Below, piece after piece: positions 17,036 through 26,250 of a DNA stretch of 52,400 nt (position 1 is the first letter of the stretch; each line of letters opens with the position of its first letter). Location of the stretch: the NCBI RefSeq assembly GCF_900106525.1, contig NZ_FNOG01000011.1, forward strand, positions 34,499 through 86,898. The letters run 5' to 3'. The position numbers and the translations under genes are program-made. Origin of the DNA: Lysobacter enzymogenes (GTDB taxonomy: Bacteria > Pseudomonadota > Gammaproteobacteria > Xanthomonadales > Xanthomonadaceae). The notes under the pieces are model-generated. The model was not told the origin of the DNA and ran no database searches. It saw only the letters and a list, made by a program, of their open reading frames with translations.

Positions 17036-19534
17036 ATGTCCCCAGCGCAGTACCGCCACCGACTGGCGTTGGCCGTCGCCGCCGCCATCGCCGCGATCGC
17101 CGTCGTTCCCGCCGCGTCCGCACAGCAGCCGGCGGCGCCGGCCAGCCGCGATGCGACCACGCTCGACGCGGTGCAAGTGACCGGTTCGCGCGCGCGCGGC
17201 CGCGCCGCCGAGGACACCGCGGCGCCGGTGGACGTGATCGGCAAGGAGGAACTGACGGCGACCGGCGCCACCGAGGTCGGCCAGATCCTGCAGATGCTGG
17301 AGCCCTCGTTCAATTTCTCGCGCACCTTCGTCAGCGACGGCACCGACATCCTGCGCCCGGCCACGCTGCGCTCGCTCGGCCCCGACCAGGTGCTGGTGCT
17401 GGTCAACGGCAAGCGCCGCCACCAGCAGGCGCTGGTCAACGTGCAGCAGACCATCGGCCGCGGTTCGGCCGGCACCGACATCAACGCGATCCCGCTGTCG
17501 GCGATCGAGCGCATCGAAGTGCTGCGCGACGGCGCCGCCGCGCAGTACGGTTCCGACGCGATCTCCGGCGTGATCAACATCATCCTCAAGAAGCAGACCA
17601 ACGAGACCCAGGTCTCGGTGCAGGCCGGGCAGAACTACGCCGGCGACGGCGAGAACTACTCGGCCTCGGTCAACACCGGGGTCAAGCTCGGCAGCGACGG
17701 CTTCCTCAACCTGTCGTTCGAGTACCGCGACCGCGGCGCGACCAACCGCGCCGGCCCCGACAGCCTGCGCGTGAGCCCGCCGCGGGTGACCCAGCGCCTG
17801 GGCGACGCGGACGCGACCGACGCCTACTTCTGGTTCAACGGCGGCCTGCCGGTCGGCCGCGGCGAGCTGTACTGGTTCGGCGGCCTGTCCAAGCGCAAGG
17901 GCGATTCCTACGGCTTCTTCCGCAGCCCGGGCGACAACCGCACGGTGCCGGCGCTGTACCCCAACGGCTTCCTGCCCAACATCCGCACCAAGGTCGACGA
18001 CACCTCGCTCGCGGTCGGCTACAAGGCGCCGATCAACGACAACTGGGATTGGGACGTGTCGGTCAACCGCGGCCGCAGCAAGTTCGGCTTCGAGGAAGCC
18101 GACTCGGTCAACGTCAGCTGGTGGTACGAGCCCAAGCCCGGCGGCGGCATCTACGCCGAATCGCCGACCAAGGCCGACACCGGCACGCTGCAGTTCGACC
18201 AGACCACGTTGAACCTGGATTTCCGCGGCACGCTCAAGGGCTTCAACGACCGCCCGCTGTACCTGGGCACCGGCCTTGAGTACCGCAAGGACGAATACCA
18301 GATCCGCGCCGGCGCGCCGGTGACCTACACCTACGGCCGCACCAACAACCGCGCGATCAACATCGTCGGCCAGACTGGCGACACCGCGCAGCCGGGCATG
18401 CAGGGCTTCCCGGGCTTCTCGCCGAACGAGGCGATCGACGACGGCCGCCACAACTACGCGGCGTACCTGGACCTGGAAACCAACCTCAGCGACCGCTTCC
18501 TGCTCGGCGCGGCGGTGCGTTACGAGGATTACTCCGACTTCGGCAACACCACCACCGGCAAGCTGTCGGCGCGCTTCGACGCCAACGAGAAGTTCGCCCT
18601 GCGCGGCACCGTGTCCACCGGCTTCCGCGCGCCGGGCGTGCAGCAGCTGTTCTACAGCCAGCGCTCGACCAACCTCAACGCCGCCGGCGAGCTCACCGAC
18701 ACCCTGACCGCGCGCCAGAACAGCGCGGTGACGCGCGCGTTCGGGATCGAGCCGCTGAAGGAGGAAACCTCCAAGAGCGGCTCGATCGGCTTCGTGCTCA
18801 AGCCGACCGACCGCTTCTCGTTGACGATGGACGTGTTCCGCATCGACATCGACGACCGCATCATCTTCTCCAGCAACATCCAGCCCGAAAGCGTCGGCAC
18901 CAACGGCCAGCCGTGCGCGCCGGGCAACGGCAACTGCCCGATCCGCGCGATCCTGGATCCGATCGGCGTCGGCCAGGTGCTGTTCTTCACCAACGCCATC
19001 GACACCCAGACCACCGGCGTGGACCTGGTGGCCAACCACAACACCGAATTCGCCGCAGGTTCCAAGCTGACCCTGACTGCGCTGGTGCACTTCAACAAAA
19101 CCGAAGTGAAGGCGCGCCGCTCGCAGTCGACGATCCTGCCGCCGAACGTGCTGTTCGACGACACCCAGGTGACCCTGATCGAGAAGGGCCAGCCGCGCCA
19201 GCACCACGTGCTGCAAGGCGTGTACGAAACCGGCCCGTGGGAGTTCACCGGCCGCGCCAACTACTACGGCCCGGTCACCGGCGAAGGCTTCACCCCGGGG
19301 ATCAAGCAGACCTGGAGCGGCAAGTGGCTGGCCGATTTCTCGGTGCGCTACAAGCTCAACGAGCAGATCAGCTTCACCGTCGGCGGCAACAACATCTTCG
19401 ACACCTATCCGGACAAGTGGGATCGGGTCAGCGGCGCGCCGTTCCCGGAGCTGGGCTTCAAGTACGGCTGGGAGACGCTGCCGTTCGGCATGAACGGCGG
19501 CAGCTACTACATTCGGGCGGATTACCGCTTCTGA
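17036..19534 (+). CDS. TonB-dependent outer-membrane receptor 1
   Basis: 832 residues. A signal peptide ends near AASAQ (29-30), a TonB-box-like L-D-A-V-Q-V-T-G lies at 43-50, and the plug follows (V-I-G-K-E-E-L, Q-V-L-V-L-V-N-G-K-R-R-H, I-E-R-I-E-V-L-R-D-G-A-A-A-Q-Y-G-S-D-A-I-S-G-V-I-N-I-I). A 22-strand barrel is expected up to the terminal D-Y-R-F with C-terminal Phe. The plug sequence is typical of receptors for carbohydrates or other non-siderophore substrates in Xanthomonadaceae; the substrate cannot be read here. No TonB-linked regulator or enzyme is adjacent, so it appears monocistronic. Confidence 0.94.
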   Translation: MSPAQYRHRLALAVAAAIAAIAVVPAASAQQPAAPASRDATTLDAVQVTGSRARGRAAEDTAAPVDVIGKEELTATGATEVGQILQMLEPSFNFSRTFVSDGTDILRPATLRSLGPDQVLVLVNGKRRHQQALVNVQQTIGRGSAGTDINAIPLSAIERIEVLRDGAAAQYGSDAISGVINIILKKQTNETQVSVQAGQNYAGDGENYSASVNTGVKLGSDGFLNLSFEYRDRGATNRAGPDSLRVSPPRVTQRLGDADATDAYFWFNGGLPVGRGELYWFGGLSKRKGDSYGFFRSPGDNRTVPALYPNGFLPNIRTKVDDTSLAVGYKAPINDNWDWDVSVNRGRSKFGFEEADSVNVSWWYEPKPGGGIYAESPTKADTGTLQFDQTTLNLDFRGTLKGFNDRPLYLGTGLEYRKDEYQIRAGAPVTYTYGRTNNRAINIVGQTGDTAQPGMQGFPGFSPNEAIDDGRHNYAAYLDLETNLSDRFLLGAAVRYEDYSDFGNTTTGKLSARFDANEKFALRGTVSTGFRAPGVQQLFYSQRSTNLNAAGELTDTLTARQNSAVTRAFGIEPLKEETSKSGSIGFVLKPTDRFSLTMDVFRIDIDDRIIFSSNIQPESVGTNGQPCAPGNGNCPIRAILDPIGVGQVLFFTNAIDTQTTGVDLVANHNTEFAAGSKLTLTALVHFNKTEVKARRSQSTILPPNVLFDDTQVTLIEKGQPRQHHVLQGVYETGPWEFTGRANYYGPVTGEGFTPGIKQTWSGKWLADFSVRYKLNEQISFTVGGNNIFDTYPDKWDRVSGAPFPELGFKYGWETLPFGMNGGSYYIRADYRF

Positions 19535-19540
19535 CCGCAT

Positions 19541-19573
19541 GCGAACCGTCGCGGCCTCGCCGCGGCGGTTCGC
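19541..19573 (+). terminator. Hairpin after TonB receptor 1
   Basis: GCGAACCG at 19541-19548 pairs with CGGTTCGC at 19566-19573, with further internal GC pairing. There is no T tract. It lies 6 bp past the stop codon and directly before a REPIN-like element. Confidence 0.5.
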
Positions 19574-19580
19574 AGCATCC

Positions 19581-19679
19581 CTGTAGGAGCGGCGCGAGCC
19601 GCGACCGCGACAACGCAACTACGCCGAAGCTGGCGTCATGGTTGCGTTGTCGCGGTCGCGGCTTGCGCCGCTCCTACAG
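19581..19679. repeat. REPIN-like hairpin of two inverted family A repeats
   Basis: A forward arm starting CTGTAGGAGCGGCGCGAGCC pairs almost perfectly with a reverse arm ending GCGCCGCTCCTACAG. The complementarity extends inward through CGCGACAACGCAAC / GTTGCGTTGTCGCG to a loop of about 15 bp. The whole 99-bp element can fold as one long hairpin, the defining architecture of REPINs. Confidence 0.88.
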
Positions 19680-19698
19680 GTAGATACGCACCATCGCT

Positions 19699-20928
19699 TC
19701 AGTCTTGCTGCTTGCGTCGCGCCGCGATCGCCGCGATCCGCGCGCGCCGCATCGCCTCGCCGATGGCGGGGCCGCTCAGGCCCGGCGGCAGATCGCTCGC
19801 GCGCACCTTCAGTGCCGCGTGCAGCGCATCGACCAGCGCCTGCCGCGACGGGTAATCGCCGTCTTCCAGTCCCAGCCGGCCGCGCTTGTCGGCCTCGCAC
19901 ACCAGCGCCATCTGCTCGATGCGCTGCGGGTTGCGCCAACCGTCGCAGCGCGCGATCAGCTCGTACACGCTGCGCGGGCGCATCTCGCCGAGGCGATGCA
20001 CGTTGAGGTGTTCGCGGCACACCGCCTCGGCCAACAGGCGATGCTCGGTCGGCACTTTCAGCCGCGCGCACAGCTGCGCCAGCGGCTCCAGGCCGTTGTG
20101 CTCGTGGTTGTGATGGCGCGGCAGCAACTCGGCCGGCGTGCGCGCCTTGCCCAGGTCGTGCGTCAGCGCGGCGAAGCCGATCAGGTCGTCGCCGGGCGCG
20201 AGCCTGGCCGCCATGTCCACGACCATTTCGGTGTGGACGCCGGTATCGACTTCCGGGTGGTACTCCGGCCGCTGCGGCACGCCGTACAGCGCTTCGACTT
20301 CCGGCAGCACGACGCCGAGCGCGCCGGCCTCGTGCAATGTGCGCAGGAACGCCGACGGCTTTTCGCAGCGCAGCGCGCGGCGCAGTTCCTGCCACACGCG
20401 TTCGGCGACCAGATCGCCCAGTTCGCCCGATTCGGCCATGCGCCGCATCAGCGCCATCGTTTCCGGCGCCACGCGGAAGCCGTGCGCGGCGAAGCGGGCC
20501 ATGAAGCGCGCCGCGCGCAGCACCCGCAGCGGGTCCTCGACGAACGCCTCGCCGACATGGCGCAGCACTTTGGCTTCGAGATCGCGCGCGCCGCCGTAGG
20601 GATCGACCAGGCGGCCGTCGGCTTCGTCGCGGGCGATGGCGTTGATGGTGAAGTCGCGCCGGCCCAGGTCGTCCTCCAGCGTCACCGCCGGATCGGCGTC
20701 GACGACGAAGCCGCGGTAGCCGCGGCCGGACTTGCGCTCGGTGCGCGCCAGCGCGTACTCCTCGCCGGTGTCGGGGTGCAGGAACACCGGGAAATCCTTG
20801 CCCACGGCCTTGAAGCCGGCGGCGAGCATCGCCTCGGGGGTTTCGCCGACGACCACGTAGTCGCGATCGCCCGCCGGCAGGCCGAGCAGGCTGTCGCGGA
20901 CCGCGCCGCCGACGAGATAAGTCTTCAT
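19699..20928 (-). CDS. cca: Multifunctional CCA tRNA nucleotidyltransferase / phosphohydrolase
   Basis: 409 residues. It adds or repairs the 3' CCA of tRNAs. Class II features are G-G-A-V-R-D (7-12), the catalytic D-R-D (Asp21, Asp23), R-R-D-F-T-I-N-A and [12 protein letters not shown]. The C-terminal HD domain typical of gammaproteobacterial enzymes is present: [13 protein letters not shown] and N-H-E-H-N-G, giving phosphatase and phosphodiesterase activity. It begins MKTYLVGG with no leader and ends close to the REPIN-like element. Confidence 0.97.
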   Translation of the reverse strand: MKTYLVGGAVRDSLLGLPAGDRDYVVVGETPEAMLAAGFKAVGKDFPVFLHPDTGEEYALARTERKSGRGYRGFVVDADPAVTLEDDLGRRDFTINAIARDEADGRLVDPYGGARDLEAKVLRHVGEAFVEDPLRVLRAARFMARFAAHGFRVAPETMALMRRMAESGELGDLVAERVWQELRRALRCEKPSAFLRTLHEAGALGVVLPEVEALYGVPQRPEYHPEVDTGVHTEMVVDMAARLAPGDDLIGFAALTHDLGKARTPAELLPRHHNHEHNGLEPLAQLCARLKVPTEHRLLAEAVCREHLNVHRLGEMRPRSVYELIARCDGWRNPQRIEQMALVCEADKRGRLGLEDGDYPSRQALVDALHAALKVRASDLPPGLSGPAIGEAMRRARIAAIAARRKQQD

Positions 20929-21052
20929 TGCGTTTTCTCCGTGGAACCGCGAGGCGATCTTTGCCGATGCGGATCCGTTCCGCTTGGCCGCGTATCGGAA
21001 CGAAGCGGCGTCGCCGTCCTCGTCGCCTGCGAAGTCCCGATGCCGCCGCGCT

Positions 21053-21430
21053 TCAGCGCGGCGCGTTCTGCGCCAGCAACGCGATGATGTCTTCGGCGCC
21101 GGCGCTGCGGCCCAGGTGGCGCACGATCGGATTGGGCTGGCCCGATACCCACAGCCGCAGTTCGGCTTCCAGGTCGAAATGGCCCGCGGTTTCCAGCGAG
21201 AACATGACGATGCTGCGGTAGGGCAGGCTGAGGAATTCGGTCTTGCGTCCGGTCACGCCCTGCTTGTCGACCAGGATCAGGCGGCGGTCGGTGAACACGA
21301 TCAGGTCGCGGATCTCGCCGAAGGCGCGCTGCACGGTCTCGCCCGGCGCCAGCAGCGCGCCGAAGTCCTGGTTGATCTTGTCGGCGGACTTGGCGCCGGC
21401 GTGGCCGAGCAGGGTGTCGAGCAGGCCCAT
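21053..21430 (-). CDS. PH-domain protein (bPH_1/YvbH-like)
   Basis: 125 residues with no signal peptide. The pattern [34 protein letters not shown] with later [17 protein letters not shown] matches the bacterial pleckstrin-homology family. The structures of such proteins form pentameric rings; cellular roles are mostly unknown. The ATG at 21430 is preceded by AGGAATACGCC. The gene lies upstream of cca on the same strand, 124 bp away. Confidence 0.9.
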   Translation of the reverse strand: MGLLDTLLGHAGAKSADKINQDFGALLAPGETVQRAFGEIRDLIVFTDRRLILVDKQGVTGRKTEFLSLPYRSIVMFSLETAGHFDLEAELRLWVSGQPNPIVRHLGRSAGAEDIIALLAQNAPR

Positions 21431-21486
21431 GGCGTATTCCTTTCGCGTGAGGTGTGCTGCGCATCCTAGCGCAGTGGGAAGAACCC

Positions 21487-21655
21487 CTGTAGGAGCGGCG
21501 CAAGCTGCGGCCAACCGCAGCGATGTACGAAAGCGTTCGTGCCGAAGCCCGGCAATCCGGCGCTCGCCCCTCAGAAAGCAGCCGACTATCCGAACCTCGG
21601 ATGGGCCGCTTTCGTACGTCGCTGCGGTTGGTCGCGGCTCGCGCCGCACCTGCAG
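21487..21655. repeat. Long REPIN-like inverted repeat
   Basis: The arms CTGTAGGAGCGGCGCAAGCT... (21487 onward) and ...GTCGCGGCTCGCGCCGCACC (to 21655) are inverted. The complementarity extends inward through CCGCAGCGATGTACGAAAGCG and its complement, leaving a central segment of about 70 bp. It fills the whole gap between the PH-domain gene's 5' end and the NDUFA9-like gene's 3' end, so it may lie in a promoter region. Confidence 0.85.
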
Positions 21656-22552
21656 TCAGGCGCTGAGGATTTCCGGCAGGCGCGACAGCACCGGCGTCGG
21701 TTCGATGCCGAGCTTGAGCAAGCCGTTCTCGACGCTGGTCGAATCGGTCTGCAGCGAACGCCAGTTGTCGCGGCTGATCGGCTTGCCCGGCAGGTGCTCG
21801 CCGATCTCGGCCTGCAGCTTGCCCAGCGCGTCCGGCAGCGGCAGCACCGCGCGCAGGCGGCCGCGGCCGTGCGCGCTGGCGCGCACGATCTCGCCCAGGG
21901 TCATGACCTGCGGCCCGACCAGGTTGTAGCTGCGCTGCACGTGGGCGTCGTCGGCCAGCGCGTTGACGAAGGCCTGGGTCACATCGCCCACCCACACCGG
22001 CTGGAAGCGCGCGTTGGCGCGGCCGATCGGCAGCGCCGGGGCGTAGCGCAGCAGCGCGTCGAAGCGGCAGAACAGGCCGTCGCCGGGGCCGGCGATCACC
22101 GACGGGCGGAACAATGTCCAGTCGAGCTTGGACGCGCGCACCTTCTGCTCGGCGCGGCCGCGCGCTTCCAGGTAATGGCTTTGGCCGGTGCCGGCGTTGA
22201 GCGCGCTCATCTGCAGCAGCCGGCGCACGCCCATGTCGCGCATGGCGTCGAGCAGCGCCTCCAGCAGTTCGACGTAGACGTGCTCGAAGCCGCGGCCGGT
22301 GTCGCCCTGTTCGTTGAGGATGCCGACCAGATTGACCACCGCGTCGACGTCGTCGAGCACCGCGCGCAGGAAATCCGGGTTGGCCACGTCGCCTTCGATG
22401 ATGCTGGCGTCGCGGCTGAGCTTTTTCTTCTTCGACGGATCCACGCCGCGGCTGAGCACGGTGACGCGGTAGCGCTCGCGCAGCAGATGGGCGACGAGGT
22501 GGCGGCCGACGAAACCGGTGCCGCCCAGGATCAGGACGTGACGACGGGCCAC
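21656..22552 (-). CDS. NAD(P)-binding epimerase of the complex I NDUFA9-like group
   Basis: 298 residues. It has a Rossmann fold with G-G-T-G-F-V-G-R-H-L at 10-19, an acidic block (I-E-G-D-V-A-N near 53), N-L-V-G-I-L-N near 75 and M-S-A-L-N-A near 114. This is an atypical extended SDR in which the usual Tyr-x-x-x-Lys is reduced, as in NDUFA9-like proteins. Bacterial members are often annotated as NADH-dehydrogenase-associated or nucleoside-diphosphate-sugar epimerases; the substrate is not known. It follows the slt gene by 10 bp, so they are probably co-transcribed. Confidence 0.88.
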   Translation of the reverse strand: MARRHVLILGGTGFVGRHLVAHLLRERYRVTVLSRGVDPSKKKKLSRDASIIEGDVANPDFLRAVLDDVDAVVNLVGILNEQGDTGRGFEHVYVELLEALLDAMRDMGVRRLLQMSALNAGTGQSHYLEARGRAEQKVRASKLDWTLFRPSVIAGPGDGLFCRFDALLRYAPALPIGRANARFQPVWVGDVTQAFVNALADDAHVQRSYNLVGPQVMTLGEIVRASAHGRGRLRAVLPLPDALGKLQAEIGEHLPGKPISRDNWRSLQTDSTSVENGLLKLGIEPTPVLSRLPEILSA

Positions 22553-22562
22553 GGCGGCGGCC

Positions 22563-24632
22563 TCACTCGGTTTCCGCCGGCAGCGGCGCGCTGGCCGTGG
22601 CGGCGGTGGCCGAGCAGACGAAGGGCTTGCGCTTGGCGTCGGTGACGCCGCGCAGGCGGTCGCTGACGCTGAGCGCGTCGCCGTTCATGCGCCAATCGTA
22701 GAGCACGCTGAAGGCCAGCACGCGGGCGACGTACTCGCGGGTTTCCTTGTAGCTGATGGTCTCGATCCAGAAGTCCGGTTCCATGCCTGGGCGCTGCGAC
22801 TGCCAGCGCGCCAGCGGCGCCGGGCCGGCGTTGTAGCCGGCCATGGCGAAATGCGGCTGGCCGCCGTACTTGTCGTGCAGTTGGCGCAGGTAGGCGGTGC
22901 CCAGGACGATGTTGGTGTCCGAGTCGTACAGGCTGGCCGCGCCGCCCCAGGGCAGGCCCAGGCTCTTGGCCACCTGCGCGCCGGTACCGGGCAGCACTTG
23001 CATCAGGCCCATGGCGTTGGCGCCGGAGCGCGCGGTCGGGTTGAACACGCTCTCGGCGCGGATCTCGGCCGCGACCCAGGCCGGGTCGAGCCCGTTCTTG
23101 AGCGATTCGCGGCGGATGGTCTCGCCGTGGTGCAGCGGGAAGCGCAGGTAGTACAGGCGCTGCTCCTGCGGGGTCTTGTTGAGCGAGAACACCGCGCGGT
23201 CGAACCAGTTGTAGCCCTGGGCGATCTCGATCGCCAGGCGCCGCTGGGTGTCGTCGAAGCGGCTCAGCGCGTCGTCCCATTCGCGGATCGCCCACGCTGT
23301 GCGCTCGATCTGGAACAGGCCCATCGCCCGAACCAGCGCCGGATCGCGCGCCACCTGCGCGCGCGCGGCCGGCGCGTCGGCCGGCTGCAGCGGGCACAGC
23401 GTGTACGGCGCGCCGAGCTTGTCGGCGGACAGGAAGCCGTGGAAGTCGGCGTTCTTGGCCGCCTCGCGGTACAGCCGGTTGGCGGTGGCCTTGTCGCCGG
23501 CGCGTTCGGACAGGCGCGCTTCGAAATACTCCCAGCGCGATTCGCCGCGCTGCTTGGCGCCCATCTTGCGGATCGCCGCCAGCGCCGCGTTCCAGTCCGA
23601 GCGCGCCATCGCTTCGCGTGCGCGCCACTCGTGCAGGCGTTCGTCATAGGCGACCTCGGGCACGGCGTTGAGCCGGCGCGCCGATTCGGCGTCGTAGGAG
23701 GCCACCGACCACAGCGCCGTCTGGTACAGCACGCGGCCGCGGTCTTCGTCGCTGAAGCCCAGCGCGTTGGCGTACTTGGGCAGCTGCGCCTCGGCGCTGG
23801 CCGGCTGCGCCTTGGCCAGCTTGGCCAGGCCGAAGCTGGCGATCTTGCGGCTGCGTTCGGTCTTGGGCCAGGCGAGCGCGCGTTCGTTGACGTTGTCCAG
23901 GAACGCCGCGTAGTCGTTCGCCTGCGCCAACTGATCGGCCGGCAACCCGCGCGCCGCGGCGCGCATCACCGCCGGCTGCCATTCGGCGGCGGCGGCATCG
24001 ATGCGTTCCCAGCGCAGTTCCGGGGTCAGCCCGCCCTGCGCGGCCAGCACCGCGAACGGCGCGTCGCAGGCGTCGGGCAGCGACTTGCCGCTGCTGCGCC
24101 AGATCGCCTGGGCGTCCTTGGTCCATTGCGCGTCGGCGCGGCCCAGCGCTTGGCGCGCGTTCAATTCGGCGCAGCGCAACTGCGCGCCGCGGTCCTTGCC
24201 GGCGCGGTTCTTCGGCGTCCACGCGGCGAGGAAGGCGTTCCAGTCTTCGCGCCGCGCGGCCGCGGCCAGCCAGACCTCGCGGAACGCTTCGCCGGAGGCC
24301 TCGTTGCCGCGGCGGGCGAGGAACTCCTGGGCCTGGCCGTCGTTGACGTTGTCGATGGTGCGGCGGAGCGCGGCGTACTCGACCCAGCCGTACAGCGGAT
24401 GGCGGGCGATGTCGGCGTACTGGCCGGCGTCGAAGCCGGCGCGTTCGGCCGCGTCCAGCGCCGCGCGCACGCGCGGCAACTGCGGATCGACGTTGGGCGC
24501 CGGCGGCGCGCGCAAGGCCGGCGGCCTGGCCGCGGGCTGCGCCGGCGTCGACGCGGTGGTCTGGGCGCAGGCGGTGGTGGCGATGGCCGCGATCAGCGCG
24601 GCGGCGAGCAGGGGAAGAGGGCGCGGGAGCAT
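22563..24632 (-). CDS. slt: Soluble lytic murein transglycosylase (Slt70-like)
   Basis: 689 residues. A signal peptide (MLPRPLPLLAAALIAAIATTACA) may carry a lipobox-like TTAC, so either periplasmic or lipoprotein is possible. Residues ~50-480 form the long helical U-domain. The catalytic SLT domain begins near 515 with A-E-S-V-F-N-P (Glu527), S-G-A-N-A-M-G-L-M-Q-V and A-G-Y-N-A-G-P. It cleaves glycan strands to 1,6-anhydro-muropeptides in peptidoglycan turnover. It is the first gene of a pair with the NDUFA9-like epimerase. Confidence 0.95.
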   Translation of the reverse strand: MLPRPLPLLAAALIAAIATTACAQTTASTPAQPAARPPALRAPPAPNVDPQLPRVRAALDAAERAGFDAGQYADIARHPLYGWVEYAALRRTIDNVNDGQAQEFLARRGNEASGEAFREVWLAAAARREDWNAFLAAWTPKNRAGKDRGAQLRCAELNARQALGRADAQWTKDAQAIWRSSGKSLPDACDAPFAVLAAQGGLTPELRWERIDAAAAEWQPAVMRAAARGLPADQLAQANDYAAFLDNVNERALAWPKTERSRKIASFGLAKLAKAQPASAEAQLPKYANALGFSDEDRGRVLYQTALWSVASYDAESARRLNAVPEVAYDERLHEWRAREAMARSDWNAALAAIRKMGAKQRGESRWEYFEARLSERAGDKATANRLYREAAKNADFHGFLSADKLGAPYTLCPLQPADAPAARAQVARDPALVRAMGLFQIERTAWAIREWDDALSRFDDTQRRLAIEIAQGYNWFDRAVFSLNKTPQEQRLYYLRFPLHHGETIRRESLKNGLDPAWVAAEIRAESVFNPTARSGANAMGLMQVLPGTGAQVAKSLGLPWGGAASLYDSDTNIVLGTAYLRQLHDKYGGQPHFAMAGYNAGPAPLARWQSQRPGMEPDFWIETISYKETREYVARVLAFSVLYDWRMNGDALSVSDRLRGVTDAKRKPFVCSATAATASAPLPAETE

Positions 24633-24748
24633 CGCCGGACTATAGCCGAGCGCGCATGAATGTCTTATGTGAACGCAGCGTGGATGAGGGCGAAGCGCGA
24701 ACGCGGTCGCGTGTGTTGCGGGAGAGAGCGGCTGCGTAACCCAATTGT

Positions 24749-24834
24749 CGTCATGCCCGCGAAGGCGGGCATCCAGGGCTTTATCGCGACACGGCTCTGA
24801 AGTCTCTGGATCCCCGCCTTCGCGGGGATGACGG
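24749..24834. repeat. Composite palindromic repeat (family B), copy 3
   Basis: An 86-bp unit with two hairpins (TGCCCGCGAAGGCGGGCA and ATCCCCGCCTTCGCGGGGAT) around a spacer with CCAGGGCTTTATCGCGACAC. It is the reverse complement of the 98-183 unit and is followed at once by copy 4. Confidence 0.88.
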
Positions 24835-24864
24835 CTGGAAAGAGGCGCGGCGAAACCTACCTAT

Positions 24865-24949
24865 CGTCATGCCCGCGCAGGCGGGCATCCAGGGCTTCAC
24901 CGCGACAGGCTCTGAAGTCTCTGGATCCCCGCTTTCGCGGGGATGACGG
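24865..24949. repeat. Composite palindromic repeat (family B), copy 4
   Basis: Same architecture and orientation as 24749-24834, 30 bp downstream. The left hairpin has GCGCAGGCGGGC and the right GCTTTCGCGGGGAT. The gap 24633-25105 (slt 5' end to the TauE gene) is otherwise empty of genes. Confidence 0.88.
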
Positions 24950-25105
24950 CGTGGGCGTGCGGGGATGACTGTTTGAGAGCGACACGCCGAAACCATCCAT
25001 CGCGATCGCCCGCACCCGTACCCATGCCCGCACCCGCGTCCGCACAGTAGTGCAGAATCGAACGCCTGGCAGCGCTCGGTGCCGCTGCGCTGCAGGAGTA
25101 TCCGC

Positions 25106-25903
25106 ATGGCGATCTGGCTGGTCTTCCTCGTCCTCGGCGTCATCGCCGGCGTGCTCGCCGGGCTGCTCGGCGTCGGCGGCGGCTTGGTGCTGGTGGCGGC
25201 GCTGGCCTGGATCGCGCCGGCGTTCGGCATTCCGCAGGAAGCGGCCATGCATACCGCGTTGGCCAGTTCGCTGGCCAGCATCGTGCTCACCGCCACCGCC
25301 TCGGCGCGCGCGCATGCCAAGCGCGGCAGCGTGCTGTGGCCGACGGTGCGCTGGATGGTGCCCGGGTTGCTGGTCGGCGGCTGGCTCGGCAGTTGGGTCG
25401 CGGTGCGCATCGACGGCGAATGGCTGCGCTGGATCGTCGCCGGCTACTGCCTCATCGCCGCGGCGCAGCTGTTGTTCGGCAAGACGCGCGCCGCGCTCGG
25501 CGAGGACGCGCCGCCGCCGCAGGGCGCGGCGATGTCGGGCGCGGGCGTGGGCATCGGCGCGGTGTCGGCGGTGGTCGGTATCGGCGGCGGCAGCATGACC
25601 GTGCCGTTGCTGGTCTGGCGCGGCGTGGCGCCGGTGCGCGCGGTCGGTACGTCCTCGGCCTGCGGCGTCGCCATCGGCCTGGCCAGCGCGATCGGCTACG
25701 CCTTCAACGCGCCGCCGGGCGCGTTGCCGCAGTACGCGATCGGTTATGTGTACCTGCCCGCGGCGATCGGCGTGGCCGTGGCTTCGGTGATCGCCGCGCC
25801 CTATGGCACACGCTTGGCGCATCGCCTGCATGGCGACACCTTGAAGCGGGTGTTCGCGGCGTTCCTGATCCTGGTCGCGCTGAGCCTGTTGCTCGGCGGC
25901 TGA
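25106..25903 (+). CDS. TauE/SafE-family membrane transporter
   Basis: 265 residues with about eight membrane helices. Family signatures are G-L-L-G-V-G-G-G-L-V-L-V near 20-32 and the internal-repeat counterpart S-A-V-V-G-I-G-G-G-S-M-T-V-P-L-L near 155-170, with H-T-A-L-A-S-S-L-A near 50 and A-V-G-T-S-S-A near 185. The family exports or imports organosulfonates and sulfite; the substrate here is unknown. AGGAG at 25094-25098 supports the ATG at 25106. Confidence 0.92.
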   Translation: MAIWLVFLVLGVIAGVLAGLLGVGGGLVLVAALAWIAPAFGIPQEAAMHTALASSLASIVLTATASARAHAKRGSVLWPTVRWMVPGLLVGGWLGSWVAVRIDGEWLRWIVAGYCLIAAAQLLFGKTRAALGEDAPPPQGAAMSGAGVGIGAVSAVVGIGGGSMTVPLLVWRGVAPVRAVGTSSACGVAIGLASAIGYAFNAPPGALPQYAIGYVYLPAAIGVAVASVIAAPYGTRLAHRLHGDTLKRVFAAFLILVALSLLLGG

Positions 25904-26250
25904 TTCCAACGGCGCTCGATTCGAGCAAGGCCTGCGTCCGCCAGAGCCCGCTTCCGCCGAAGTCGGCTCCGCCAAAGCGATTCCGCGACCTCAATCACGC
26001 TTTGCCAGCGCACTCCGCGGCCGAGGCTCTTGCGGCCTGAACGGGCGGTATCGGCTATGCCGCATCCGCCGTTTATGCCGGGCCTGGTCGCAGGCCAAAC
26101 AAAAGTGCGACCGGTTTGGCAAGTACTCCTATTTTGCGCCTTGTGGCGGATTCACGGATTGTGTACAACCTTTCGGTTGCCTCCGGCACGGTCCGGCCGG
26201 CACGCCAATAGCCATCAGAGCTAGCCACGCCAATTAGAGGGAGAGAGTTA
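25904..26250 (+). other. Leader/promoter region of TonB receptor 2
   Basis: 347 bp without a gene. The stretch 26100-26190 is more AT-rich than its surroundings (AAAAGTGCGACC, CTCCTATTTTGCGCC, TTGTGTACAACC) and is where the promoter should lie. GAGGGAGAGAG at 26238-26248 is the ribosome-binding site. No operator palindrome like the one at 39257 is present. Confidence 0.5.

Noticed and set aside
24749-24949. Possible CRISPR array (two similar units 30 bp apart)
   Set aside because: The units are 85 bp long, composed of hairpins, and scattered singly or in pairs. There is no run of regular repeats with unique spacers and no cas gene.
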